A DNA stretch of 7,289 bases from Lachnospiraceae bacterium. Lineage in GTDB: Bacteria; Bacillota_A; Clostridia; Lachnospirales; Lachnospiraceae. Positions within the stretch are counted from its first letter, which is position 1, and each line of letters starts with the position of its first letter. The translations under genes and the position numbers were made by a program. The notes beneath the pieces were generated by a model, which worked only from the letters and a program-made list of their open reading frames with translations, was not told the origin of the DNA and ran no database searches. Shown here piece after piece: positions 1-5,851 of the stretch. The stretch is taken from the NCBI GenBank assembly GCA_009774655.1, contig VSOD01000214.1:1-7289 (forward strand), in the 5' to 3' direction.

Positions 1-74
1 AAGATACCCTCGTCCAGTTCCCGGACTGCGGCGTACTGCCGGATTTCCCGGATAAAGGTGCGGACATCACTTAT
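1..74 (-). pseudogene. Fragment of large serine recombinase (DUF4368 region), 5' part lost
   Basis: Reading the minus strand from about position 74 to the window edge gives ISDVRTFIREIRQYAAVREL, followed by DEGI. This has the character of the C-terminal DUF4368 region of large serine recombinases of clostridial mobile elements, where a 'F-I-x-x-I-R-x-Y' helix is followed by 'x-E-L-x-x-x-I-L' and then an 'IDKI' strand; the remainder would lie left of the window. These enzymes integrate and excise conjugative transposons and phages through a serine nucleophile in an N-terminal resolvase domain. That domain cannot be present: upstream of the fragment (positions above ~74) the DNA codes for a histidine kinase on the other strand, and no start codon or RBS precedes the fragment. 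I therefore read it as a decapitated remnant. The match is from memory of the family and covers only about 24 residues, so confidence is moderate. Confidence 0.5.
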
Positions 75-405
75 CCTGCTTCGTTCATTTTGCCGTGACG
101 GTCTTCTGGTGATCCAGGTCGCTGATAACGGAATCGGTATGGATGAAATAACCCTGAACTGGGTGACAGAACAAATGAGACAGGCGTCGGCAGTACCGGC
201 TGCACAGCACACAAACGGCTCTGTACGTTCCGAAAAATCCGGAACGACAGAGCCGGCAATTACCCCTTACAGCATCGGGCTGTCCAATATTTACCGCCGT
301 ATGAAACTGGCTTTCGGGGAACAGGCAGACATCCTGATCCGTTCCAAAGAAAATCACTACACCGTGATCGAGGTCATCGTCCCTCCTGAAAACAGGCTTC
401 TCTGA
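75..405 (+). pseudogene. 3' fragment of YesM-like sensor histidine kinase (ATPase domain)
   Basis: This is the C-terminal ATPase part of a membrane sensor kinase of the YesM/LytS-like (His_kinase plus HATPase_c) class, which autophosphorylates and passes the phosphate to a response regulator. The visible motifs are VADNGIGM (G1 box, about 120-145) and IGLSNIYRRMKLAFGEQADI (G2 box plus the following helix, about 270-330), ending in a VIEVIVPP strand and a TGA at 403-405. The segment between G1 and G2 is longer than usual and polar. The sensor domain, HAMP, phospho-acceptor His and N box are all missing. Kinase homology begins at about RSFCRDG, and the bases before it read as a recombinase on the opposite strand. 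There is no credible start or RBS. The 3' end overlaps the convergent response regulator by 32 bp. The domain call is sound; only the exact left border is uncertain. Confidence 0.8.
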
Positions 406-1426
406 CCTGCCTGCGATACAACTCCGGAGAACTTCCGACATCTGTTTTGAAATGTTTGCCAAAGTGGGAGTAATCCCTGTAACCGCAGCGCCACGCCACC
501 TCCGGCAAAGAAAGTGTCGTCTCAGCCAGGAGTCTTTTTGCAAAGTTGAGACGGATCTTTTTCAGAAAACCGAGAACCGTATCCCCGGACTGTTTCTTAA
601 ATACGTCGCAGCAGTAGGTCTTCGTAATAAAAAAGTTCTGTGCCAGCTGTTCCAGAGATATATCCTCGCTCAGATGTTCGAACAGATATAGTTGAATATC
701 CGCTGCTGACACTTCGGATTTACCGCGTTCCTGTGCACTGCAAAACCGAAAACCACCCTGCAGCGAGGCAAAAGCGGAACGCAGCATGAATGCCGCATCA
801 CTACAGTCCGGCATACCGATGCTGATACCGATCCTGGCAGGATATTCCGGCAGGATCCTGTCAGTCAGAATACCGACGCAATCCTCTGTCTCAATTTCGC
901 GCCACAGTGTCTCGCCGCCGCATTTTGACGGCAGGTGATCCCTGCGAAATGCCAGAAGAAGATATCAGCTCCTTCCCCTGCTCTGATATGCCGGAAAGAC
1001 CGGATTCTTTTTGTCGATCCGAAGCGGCTGCTCTTCTTTCCTTTTCTGTCTTTGGTCGAGTTTATTTCTCATACACCCGGCCGCTTTTAGAAATTCTTCT
1101 TCCGATAAAGGTTTCAATACATAATCAAGTGCCGCAAGCCGGATAGCCTCTCTTGCCATTTCAAAATCTGAATACGCGCTCACGACAAAGAATTCCGTTT
1201 GAGGCCGTATTTTACGAATCTTCTCCAAAAGCTCGATCCCGGTCATATCCGGTATCCGTATATCTGTAACGACTGCATCCGGACTCAGATTCTCCGCCTG
1301 TTCCAGCGCCTCGGTTCCGCTGCTGCAGCTTGCCACGACGGTGAAACCCTCTGCGTTCCAGTCAATGATTTCCTCCATCCCAAGCAGCGCCAGAGGCTCG
1401 TCGTCCACCAGCATAATTTTATACAT
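374..1426 (-). pseudogene. YesN-like response regulator (REC + AraC HTH) split by an in-frame TGA
   Basis: A cytoplasmic two-component transcription factor, 350 codons in one uninterrupted frame except for a single TGA at 965-967 (codon 154). Codons 1-120 form a receiver domain: acidic pair D8/D9, phospho-acceptor D55 in VVTDIRIPD, S83 and K105 in VLKPL. Codons ~155-243 are the poorly conserved linker, and codons ~244-338 form an AraC-type double HTH, with ISLEQLAQNF in the first helix pair and EVAWRCGYRDYSHFGKHFK in the second. Start at 1426 (MYKIMLVDD) is chosen because AGAAGAGGT lies 9 bases upstream; an ATG at 1459 would place that RBS inside the gene. TGA could derive from TGG (Trp) or CGA/GGA by one change, since the reading frame is open and protein-like on both sides. 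Expected product is a lone receiver without a DNA-binding domain. Members usually regulate sugar uptake or utilisation; the target here is unknown. Confidence 0.85.
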
Positions 1427-1494
1427 CCCTGCGTTACCTCTTCTCTGACTTGTGCCCATTTCACGAAACGTTTATACCAGGTTTGATACGGGAC

Positions 1495-1509
1495 ACATGT
1501 ATGTATACA
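1495..1509. promoter_or_regulatory. Possible operator: two short palindromes at the start of transcription
   Basis: ACATGT (1495-1500) and TGTATACA (1502-1509) are adjacent perfect palindromes lying just downstream of the -10 box of the response-regulator promoter, across the predicted start of transcription. This is a suitable place for a repressor or autoregulatory site. Short AT-rich palindromes occur by chance, and nothing ties them to a particular regulator. Confidence 0.2.
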
Positions 1510-1514
1510 GGCTC

Positions 1515-1543
1515 AGTATATCAAAAAGCCGATGGACAGTCAA
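1515..1543 (-). promoter_or_regulatory. Sigma-A type promoter for the response regulator
   Basis: On the minus strand TTGACT (1538-1543) and TATACT (1515-1520) are separated by exactly 17 bases; each box differs from the consensus at one position. The transcript would start near 1508, leaving a leader of about 80 bases before the ATG at 1426. No other good promoter was seen between the acetyltransferase stop and the regulator start. Confidence 0.6.
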
Positions 1544-1594
1544 ACCGATCCCTGTTTTCGTTTTCTGAACTCTGTGGCCGGACCCTGTTTCTCC

Positions 1595-2443
1595 TCATTT
1601 TATCGTTTTGGACATCACGACTGTATTTTCTGCTAATTTCTCTATTTCTTTAAACCCGTATTTTTCATAAACCCAATATGGATTAAAACCATCGGCCCAA
1701 TCATAAATTCCAATTCCTTCAATCTGTTTGCGGCTAAACAGCGGGAATACTTCCGTCAGCTGCTGCATCAGCAGATCGATCATATCAATCCGTGGAATAC
1801 CATAACCTACTTCATAACAGCCGATTGACAGATATGTACTGTCATCTCCTGTTGTGCCGGTCATATAACCATATTTTCTCAAAATCTCCCGGGGCATTAC
1901 TTCCAGTAATCCAATGACGGAATCTTTGTATTTTGCATAAACGCCTGCTGTCTTTTCCCTGCTCCAGATTTCGGAAAATACCTGCGATTTTATCGCCATG
2001 CACTCTTTGTGAAATTGTTCGGGCGGATTTCCAAACGGGTAATTACACAGGCACATTGTCATCTCTTCCATGTAATTCTCCTGGTTGATCGGGTGGAAAG
2101 AGATTTCTCCGGATCTGAACGCTTTGTTCAGCTGCAGGCTTGTAATTGCAGGAAATGTCATTACCTCTTTGTCAATTTTCTGTTTGACCGATGCCTGAAT
2201 GCCTAAACTTTCATATATTCTGTCACAATGCAGCGGAACAGAATCAATCCTGTTTTCACAATAAAAAATGTCAATAAAGCAGTTTTCTCCCTTTTTAAAC
2301 TTACTCTTTAATCTCTGCGGACAGTGGTCAAATGAAAACAGCCTGATCTGCACATCTGTTCCTTCAAGCCATTGTCTCAGCTTCCCGATCATTGCACCGG
2401 TGGCCTCGCAAAGAGGCGAATAAACGACCTCGATTATCTGCAT
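1595..2443 (-). CDS. GNAT-family N-acetyltransferase with N-terminal thioredoxin-like extension
   Basis: A 282-residue cytoplasmic protein. The C-terminal part (about residues 115-282) resembles a GNAT acetyltransferase: a VIGLLEVMP strand (176-184), a weak acetyl-CoA-binding region GYGIPRIDMIDLLMQQL (213-229) and the typical late motif WVYEKYGFKEI (257-267). The usual Q/R-x-x-G-x-G/A loop is not clear, so activity and substrate are open. Residues 1-95 look like a separate alpha/beta domain, possibly thioredoxin-like (opening IIEVVYSPLC, then QIRLFSFDHCP), but without a CxxC pair. Cysteines are frequent: 12, 41, 55, 62, 73, 131, 133, 148 and 209. The start at 2443 has GGGAG nine bases upstream. 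The gene follows the second Nudix gene by 29 bases and is AT-rich compared with the flanking genes. No terminator is evident after the stop. GNAT call probable; the N-terminal fold is an inference. Confidence 0.65.
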   Translation of the reverse strand: MQIIEVVYSPLCEATGAMIGKLRQWLEGTDVQIRLFSFDHCPQRLKSKFKKGENCFIDIFYCENRIDSVPLHCDRIYESLGIQASVKQKIDKEVMTFPAITSLQLNKAFRSGEISFHPINQENYMEEMTMCLCNYPFGNPPEQFHKECMAIKSQVFSEIWSREKTAGVYAKYKDSVIGLLEVMPREILRKYGYMTGTTGDDSTYLSIGCYEVGYGIPRIDMIDLLMQQLTEVFPLFSRKQIEGIGIYDWADGFNPYWVYEKYGFKEIEKLAENTVVMSKTIK

Positions 2444-2472
2444 TTTCTTTTGCTCCCAGAATAATTACTGTT

Positions 2473-2958
2473 TTATTTCGAGACAAAATGTACGATCTCG
2501 TTATTGTCATTTAAAATATGCGGTATCAACTCCAGTGGGTATACCTTTAATCCATTCTTTAATCTTTCCAGCGGAACCCAGCAAAAATCCAAATCGATTC
2601 TTTCGTGATCCAAAACATCATATCCGTGGAAAATCCCGTCTAATGGGATATCCTGCTCATTCATCAGATGAACTTTATAATACATACAGATTTGGTGACA
2701 TGGTTTTTGTCCCCAGTGAAAAAAGATTTCGCCGACAGCAAATAAGCGGTCTATTCCTATTTCTGCATGAATTTCTTCTTCAAATTCCCGCTTCAATGTT
2801 TCAGCAGTTGTTTCAAAGCAGGATACATGGCCCCCGATAATCGAGTGATAATCATTTCTGGGTTTTTGCAGCAGTATTTTATCGTTTCTGATCAGCAATC
2901 CGCCTACTCTGTATGAAAATATAAAGTCATCTGTCTTAAAAAGAATCTCCCGGTCCAT
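2473..2958 (-). CDS. Nudix hydrolase (second, AT-rich copy)
   Basis: A 161-residue Nudix protein. Such enzymes cleave a nucleoside diphosphate linked to another moiety, using metal ions held by the Nudix-box glutamates. The box runs from G43 to about A65: G43-x5-E49-x7-R57-E58-F59-x-E61-E62. It keeps all metal-ligand glutamates, but the Gly near its end is His64. Strand VGGLLIRNDKILLQKPRND (18-36) before the box is typical of the fold. The C-terminal half (WVPLERLKNGLKVYPLELIP) resembles Nudix proteins described as NTP or mutT-like hydrolases; the substrate cannot be read from the sequence. AGGAG stands 11 bases before the ATG at 2958. It sits 25 bases after the ADP-ribose pyrophosphatase-like gene and 29 before the acetyltransferase, and shares the AT-rich codon use of the latter. 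Confidence 0.8.
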   Translation of the reverse strand: MDREILFKTDDFIFSYRVGGLLIRNDKILLQKPRNDYHSIIGGHVSCFETTAETLKREFEEEIHAEIGIDRLFAVGEIFFHWGQKPCHQICMYYKVHLMNEQDIPLDGIFHGYDVLDHERIDLDFCWVPLERLKNGLKVYPLELIPHILNDNNEIVHFVSK

Positions 2959-2983
2959 GTACTTTTCTTCTCCTGCTCCTCTG

Positions 2984-3532
2984 CTATGCTATGGTAAAAA
3001 AATACGCCGCGATCTGTGCCCTGGAACTGAACTCTTCGGTTTCCAACAGCTCCCGCACCTGCTCTTTCGTATAGAATCCGGCGGTAATCTGTTCATTCTC
3101 GGAGGTGTGGTCTTCGAAAGCCCCGTCCACCTCGACAAAAGCGATCTGTGTCTTCACGTCGGAGAAAGCCACTGCTGCAAAGGACGGCGGCAGAACGGCC
3201 CGGATTTTCCCCACGGACAGTCCCGTCTCCTCGTAGAGTTCCCGCTGGATACACTCTTCTAAAGATTCGCCTTCTTCCAGCATTCCGGCGCACAGGTTAT
3301 ACACAAAGCGGTTCACACCCATGCGAAATTCCCGAAGCAACAGCATTTTATCTGCGTGATAGGCCACGATGGAGACGCCGCTGACCCGTTTGCCGATGGC
3401 TTCCGGCCCGGCGATCTCGCTGCGGCTGACAATCTCATATTTCTTCTCTTTGCCTGCCTTATTGCGATAGGTCAGTTCATAATTTTTCAGATATCTTCCG
3501 TCTTTTATTTTTTCCAGTTTCAAAAGTTCCAT
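2984..3532 (-). CDS. Nudix hydrolase, ADP-ribose pyrophosphatase type
   Basis: A 182-residue Nudix hydrolase, probably hydrolysing ADP-ribose or another nucleotide sugar to AMP plus sugar phosphate, and so clearing reactive ADP-ribose. The Nudix box is perfect: G83-x5-E89-x7-R97-E98-L-x-E101-E102-x-G104-L105. Before it lie the strands VSGVSIVAYHADKMLLLREFR (50-70) and the NRFVYNLCAGMLEEGE segment (74-89), arranged as in the NudF/ADPRase group, and the length matches that group. Downstream of the box PPSFAAVAFSD (115-125) replaces the more usual YxSPGxSDE run, so ADP-ribose specificity is likely rather than certain. The start at 3532 is preceded by AAGGGTGG, nine bases off. It follows RNase E/G by 62 bases without a visible terminator and was probably transcribed with it; it is GC-richer than the second Nudix gene that follows. 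Confidence 0.85.
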   Translation of the reverse strand: MELLKLEKIKDGRYLKNYELTYRNKAGKEKKYEIVSRSEIAGPEAIGKRVSGVSIVAYHADKMLLLREFRMGVNRFVYNLCAGMLEEGESLEECIQRELYEETGLSVGKIRAVLPPSFAAVAFSDVKTQIAFVEVDGAFEDHTSENEQITAGFYTKEQVRELLETEEFSSRAQIAAYFFTIA

Positions 3533-3594
3533 GAAATTCTGCCACCCTTTCTTTCTATGAACTTAATGCAGACCTTACAGAATATCGGGCCGCG

Positions 3595-4791
3595 TCAGGT
3601 CTGCCGCATCTGTTCGGCAAGACTGGGCATCACCTTCTTGCGTGTGATCTCCATCAATCCAAGCCCTGTCATGTCCACCACATCGGCGGGAATGCTGTCT
3701 CTGTGCAGCAGGCTGCGCATATGCTCCATCAGGTTCTGTTCCCGGTCTTTGTCTTTCATGTTGATAAAATCAACGAGGATTATGCCGGAGAGGTTGCGCG
3801 CCCGCAGCTGCAGGGCGATCATCTCGGCAGCCTCCAGATTGACCGCAAAGGCGGTCGCCTCCTTGTCCTGTCCCCGCTCACATTTTCCGGTATTGACGTC
3901 GATGGAGACAAGCGCCTCCGTGGGCTCTATGACCAGATAACCGCCGGATTTCAACCATACCTTTTTATCCAGAAGTTCCTGTAGACGGGTCTCTGCCGCA
4001 TACAGTTTGTACAGCGGGAGCAGATCGTCTTCGTAGAGACGGACCGGAACCGACAGGGACATTTTCGGCAGTTCCTCCTGCAGGATCGCATATACTTCCG
4101 GCAGGTCGGTCACGATCTCATCATATTCCGCGGTGTAGGCATTCTGGATGAAACGCAGGTAATCCGGCGCTGCCGTATGCAGGCAGCTGTAACAGGTACG
4201 CTTGTCCGCAATCTCCATGATATGGGCCAGTTTCCCGGCCAGCGCTGCCGCTTCTTCGATTAACGGCGTCTCTTCTTTAAGCCCGCCGGCATTGGTGCGG
4301 ACCACCACCTGACAGTGACTGCCGATCTCCTGCAGCGCTTCCAGGGCCGTAAACCGGTTCTTCTGCTTCCGGTTCAGTTTGGACGACACCTGTATGGGCG
4401 CTTTCTTACCGCCGTTATTCTTCACCACCACATAATTGCCGGACAAAGACAGATTGGCTGTCACACCGGCCTGCTTGGTCTTCATGGGTTCTCTGACGAT
4501 CTGCACAAGAATCTCGTCCTGTACCTTCAGCTTTCCGTTATAGATGCGGTTTGTAACGACCGCGTTTCCGGTCTCCGCAAGCGGCAGAAAGGTAAGATAC
4601 CCCTGCCCCAGATTCACGAAGGCCGCCCCGATATTTTCCGAGATGTTCTGCACCCTGCCGATATAGATATTGCCTACCGCATGGTCATTTGGCTTCTGCA
4701 CCTGTATGGAAAGGATCCGGTTATCCCGGATCAGCAGGGAACATAATCTGTTATGAAGTTTTACGATCAAGATCTTGCCTTTGGTTGTCAT
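3595..4791 (-). CDS. rng: Ribonuclease E/G family endoribonuclease, short form without zinc-link
   Basis: A 398-residue single-strand-specific endoribonuclease of the RNase E/G family, acting in mRNA decay and rRNA processing. The S1 RNA-binding domain lies at about 36-120 (GNIYIGRVQNISENIGAAFV, then GYLTFLPLAE). VVRTNAGG (162-169) corresponds to the 5'-sensor stretch. The catalytic aspartates are D298 in SIDVNTG and D341 in VDFINM, the counterparts of D303 and D346 of E. coli RNase E. DMTGLGLMEITRKKVMPSL (373-391) is the last conserved block. The protein ends at QMRQT, just where E. coli enzymes continue into the zinc-link cysteines that join dimers into tetramers. The start at 4791 is forced: an in-frame TAA lies at 4813-4815 with no other start codon between. 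The only SD-like AAGGAG is 17 bases upstream, unusually far. Family assignment is firm; the symbol is by family. Confidence 0.93.
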   Translation of the reverse strand: MTTKGKILIVKLHNRLCSLLIRDNRILSIQVQKPNDHAVGNIYIGRVQNISENIGAAFVNLGQGYLTFLPLAETGNAVVTNRIYNGKLKVQDEILVQIVREPMKTKQAGVTANLSLSGNYVVVKNNGGKKAPIQVSSKLNRKQKNRFTALEALQEIGSHCQVVVRTNAGGLKEETPLIEEAAALAGKLAHIMEIADKRTCYSCLHTAAPDYLRFIQNAYTAEYDEIVTDLPEVYAILQEELPKMSLSVPVRLYEDDLLPLYKLYAAETRLQELLDKKVWLKSGGYLVIEPTEALVSIDVNTGKCERGQDKEATAFAVNLEAAEMIALQLRARNLSGIILVDFINMKDKDREQNLMEHMRSLLHRDSIPADVVDMTGLGLMEITRKKVMPSLAEQMRQT

Positions 4792-5079
4792 CTTATATTT
4801 GCCCGTTACTCCTTATTCTGTCTGCAGGCCGTATCCCACAGCATCCGTTTTGCATCTATATCTGATATTCTGCACCAGCTGCATTCCTGTATTCTGCTCA
4901 AAAGCAGACAAGGAAGAGAGCAAATGAACCTTCATCCATTCACTCTCTTCTTTATTATAATAGTATCAATAGTCTTGAATCTGTCGGATCCGGATATTTG
5001 CAATCGTACCGTGCCGATATCCCAGATCCAAGCGCTCCGCCTGTTCTTCCTGATCTTCTTCCGGTTAATCTACGATAGA
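4792..5079 (-). other. Non-coding leader upstream of RNase E/G, with a doubtful 40-aa small ORF
   Basis: This 288-base gap lies between the phosphoribosyltransferase-like gene and RNase E/G. On the minus strand it holds a TATAAT (4954-4959) without a good -35 box, a dyad at 4992-5022, and a 41-codon ORF from ATG at 4935 to TAA at 4813-4815 (begins MKVHLLSSLSAFEQ, ends GYGLQTE). The ORF has only a weak purine run (AGAGAG) before it and no family I recognise, so I do not call it a gene. Its stop overlaps the AAGGAG that would serve RNase E/G, so translational coupling is imaginable. No T-run terminator for the upstream gene was found. The long plus-strand reading frame crossing the area looks like a shadow. 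Confidence 0.4.
4992..5022. repeat. Imperfect inverted repeat in the RNase E/G leader
   Basis: GGATAT (4992-4997) pairs with ATATCC (5017-5022); inside a 2x2 internal loop GCA (5000-5002) pairs with TGC (5012-5014) around a 9-base loop. There is no U-run after it on either strand, so it is not a typical intrinsic terminator. It may be an RNA hairpin in the leader, an operator or chance. Confidence 0.25.
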
Positions 5080-5709
5080 CTACCCGGATGCATTCGCAAA
5101 AGCATCGATCTTCTTCCCGTCTCTGCACATGGAGCAGCCTTCCGGACTGTAGGTCTTATATTCCGGGATATCCGCCGTGGTGAACAGGGAGTGGATCGGC
5201 ATACCGAGCACGCTGTTGGCCGCGCTGAAGATGGCGCTGATCCCGCTGAACTTCGCCCCATAATATTTGAGCGCCTGCACTGCCTTCACGATGGTCTGGC
5301 CTGTCGTCGCGGATGCCAGAAGCAGGAGTATGTTCTTGTCCCGGATCATGGGAACCATATTCTCTCTGACAACAAGGTGTCCGGAGTTCACGTATTCCGG
5401 CGTTACGATGTAGATCGTATTGTGGGAGTTCATGGAATAAATACCCGCCCTGGTCAAATCTTCTGCTAAAAATGCGCCGATCGTCTCGCAACCGTCCAGA
5501 CACACGATGGTATCCACAACGGTGGTCGCCGAAATCTGTCCGCTGAGGGCTTTGGCTGCCGCAGATGCCTCACTGAGCCTGCACTTCAAGGTAGTCATAT
5601 CCAGAAAATAATTTACATGGGAATTCGGTGTCACAAAATGTCCCGGGATTACCTTAAGGGCATCGTCAGGATGATCTTTTGATCTGATTTTTTCAGCTTT
5701 ACTCTGCAT
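5080..5709 (-). CDS. Orotate phosphoribosyltransferase-like protein with altered PRPP loop
   Basis: A 209-residue protein of the type I phosphoribosyltransferase (PRTase) fold. IVCLDGCETIGAFLAEDLTRAG (68-89) matches the beta-strand and helix preceding the hood in orotate-PRTase-like proteins, and ILLLLASATTGQTIVKAVQAL (127-147) is the PRPP-binding loop with its TTG. The two acidic residues normally found just before this loop (DD or ED) are Leu131 and Ala132, which puts catalysis in doubt. The tail carries a CSMCRDGKK element (192-200), like the 'CPLCxxG' tail of clostridial proteins annotated as orotate PRTases, possibly a metal or structural site. The start at 5709 is clear: AAGGAGG lies seven bases upstream. 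It lies 142 bases after the GH112 gene and probably has its own promoter. It could serve pyrimidine or purine salvage, or be a regulatory relative; it is not safely named pyrE. Confidence 0.75.
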   Translation of the reverse strand: MQSKAEKIRSKDHPDDALKVIPGHFVTPNSHVNYFLDMTTLKCRLSEASAAAKALSGQISATTVVDTIVCLDGCETIGAFLAEDLTRAGIYSMNSHNTIYIVTPEYVNSGHLVVRENMVPMIRDKNILLLLASATTGQTIVKAVQALKYYGAKFSGISAIFSAANSVLGMPIHSLFTTADIPEYKTYSPEGCSMCRDGKKIDAFANASG

Positions 5710-5851
5710 AAAAATTCCTCCTTTTCCTTGGCAGGTCTATTGCAGTCCGCATTCACTTATTCCGCGACCCATCCAACTATATGTTATATTTTACCAAGTT
5801 TTTAGTAGAAAATCTACACCTAATTATTTATTTTCACAAAGAGTCAGCACA
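5710..5851 (-). promoter_or_regulatory. Intergenic region with a weak promoter and strong RBS for the PRTase-like gene
   Basis: AT-rich 142-base spacer. On the minus strand a weak hairpin GTAGA-TTT-TCTAC (5805-5817) is followed by TAAAAAC, not enough for a convincing terminator of the GH112 gene. A possible promoter is TTCTAC, 16 bases, TATAAC, in the stretch of about 5784-5811. AAGGAGG is well placed seven bases before the ATG at 5709. The promoter assignment is weak because the -35 box matches poorly. Confidence 0.3.

Noticed and set aside
85..543. 152-codon minus-strand frame covering the end of the regulator and the kinase
   Set aside because: It runs antisense to the kinase ATPase motifs and out of frame with the AraC HTH; no protein-like motif is visible.
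965..967. TGA recoded as an amino acid in this organism
   Set aside because: TGA serves as the natural terminal stop of the kinase, the regulator, the acetyltransferase, RNase E/G and GH112 in this same window, so general recoding is not plausible.
1427..1459. Upstream ATG at 1459 adding 11 residues to the response regulator
   Set aside because: The SD sequence AGAAGAGGT sits inside this extension, correctly spaced for the ATG at 1426, and receiver domains start directly with the MYKIMLVDD-type strand.
3356..3940. 194-codon plus-strand frame with hydrophobic stretches
   Set aside because: It is antisense to two clear genes, the Nudix hydrolase and RNase E/G. The hydrophobic look arises from the complement of their codons.
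4753..5469. 238-codon reading frame on the plus strand
   Set aside because: It lies opposite the well-supported PRTase-like gene and the leader and start of RNase E/G; its translation shows no recognisable domain and no RBS, so it is a shadow frame.
5805..5817. Hairpin GTAGA/TCTAC as terminator of the GH112 gene
   Set aside because: A five-base AT-rich stem with a three-base loop and no U-run on the minus strand is too weak for an intrinsic terminator.
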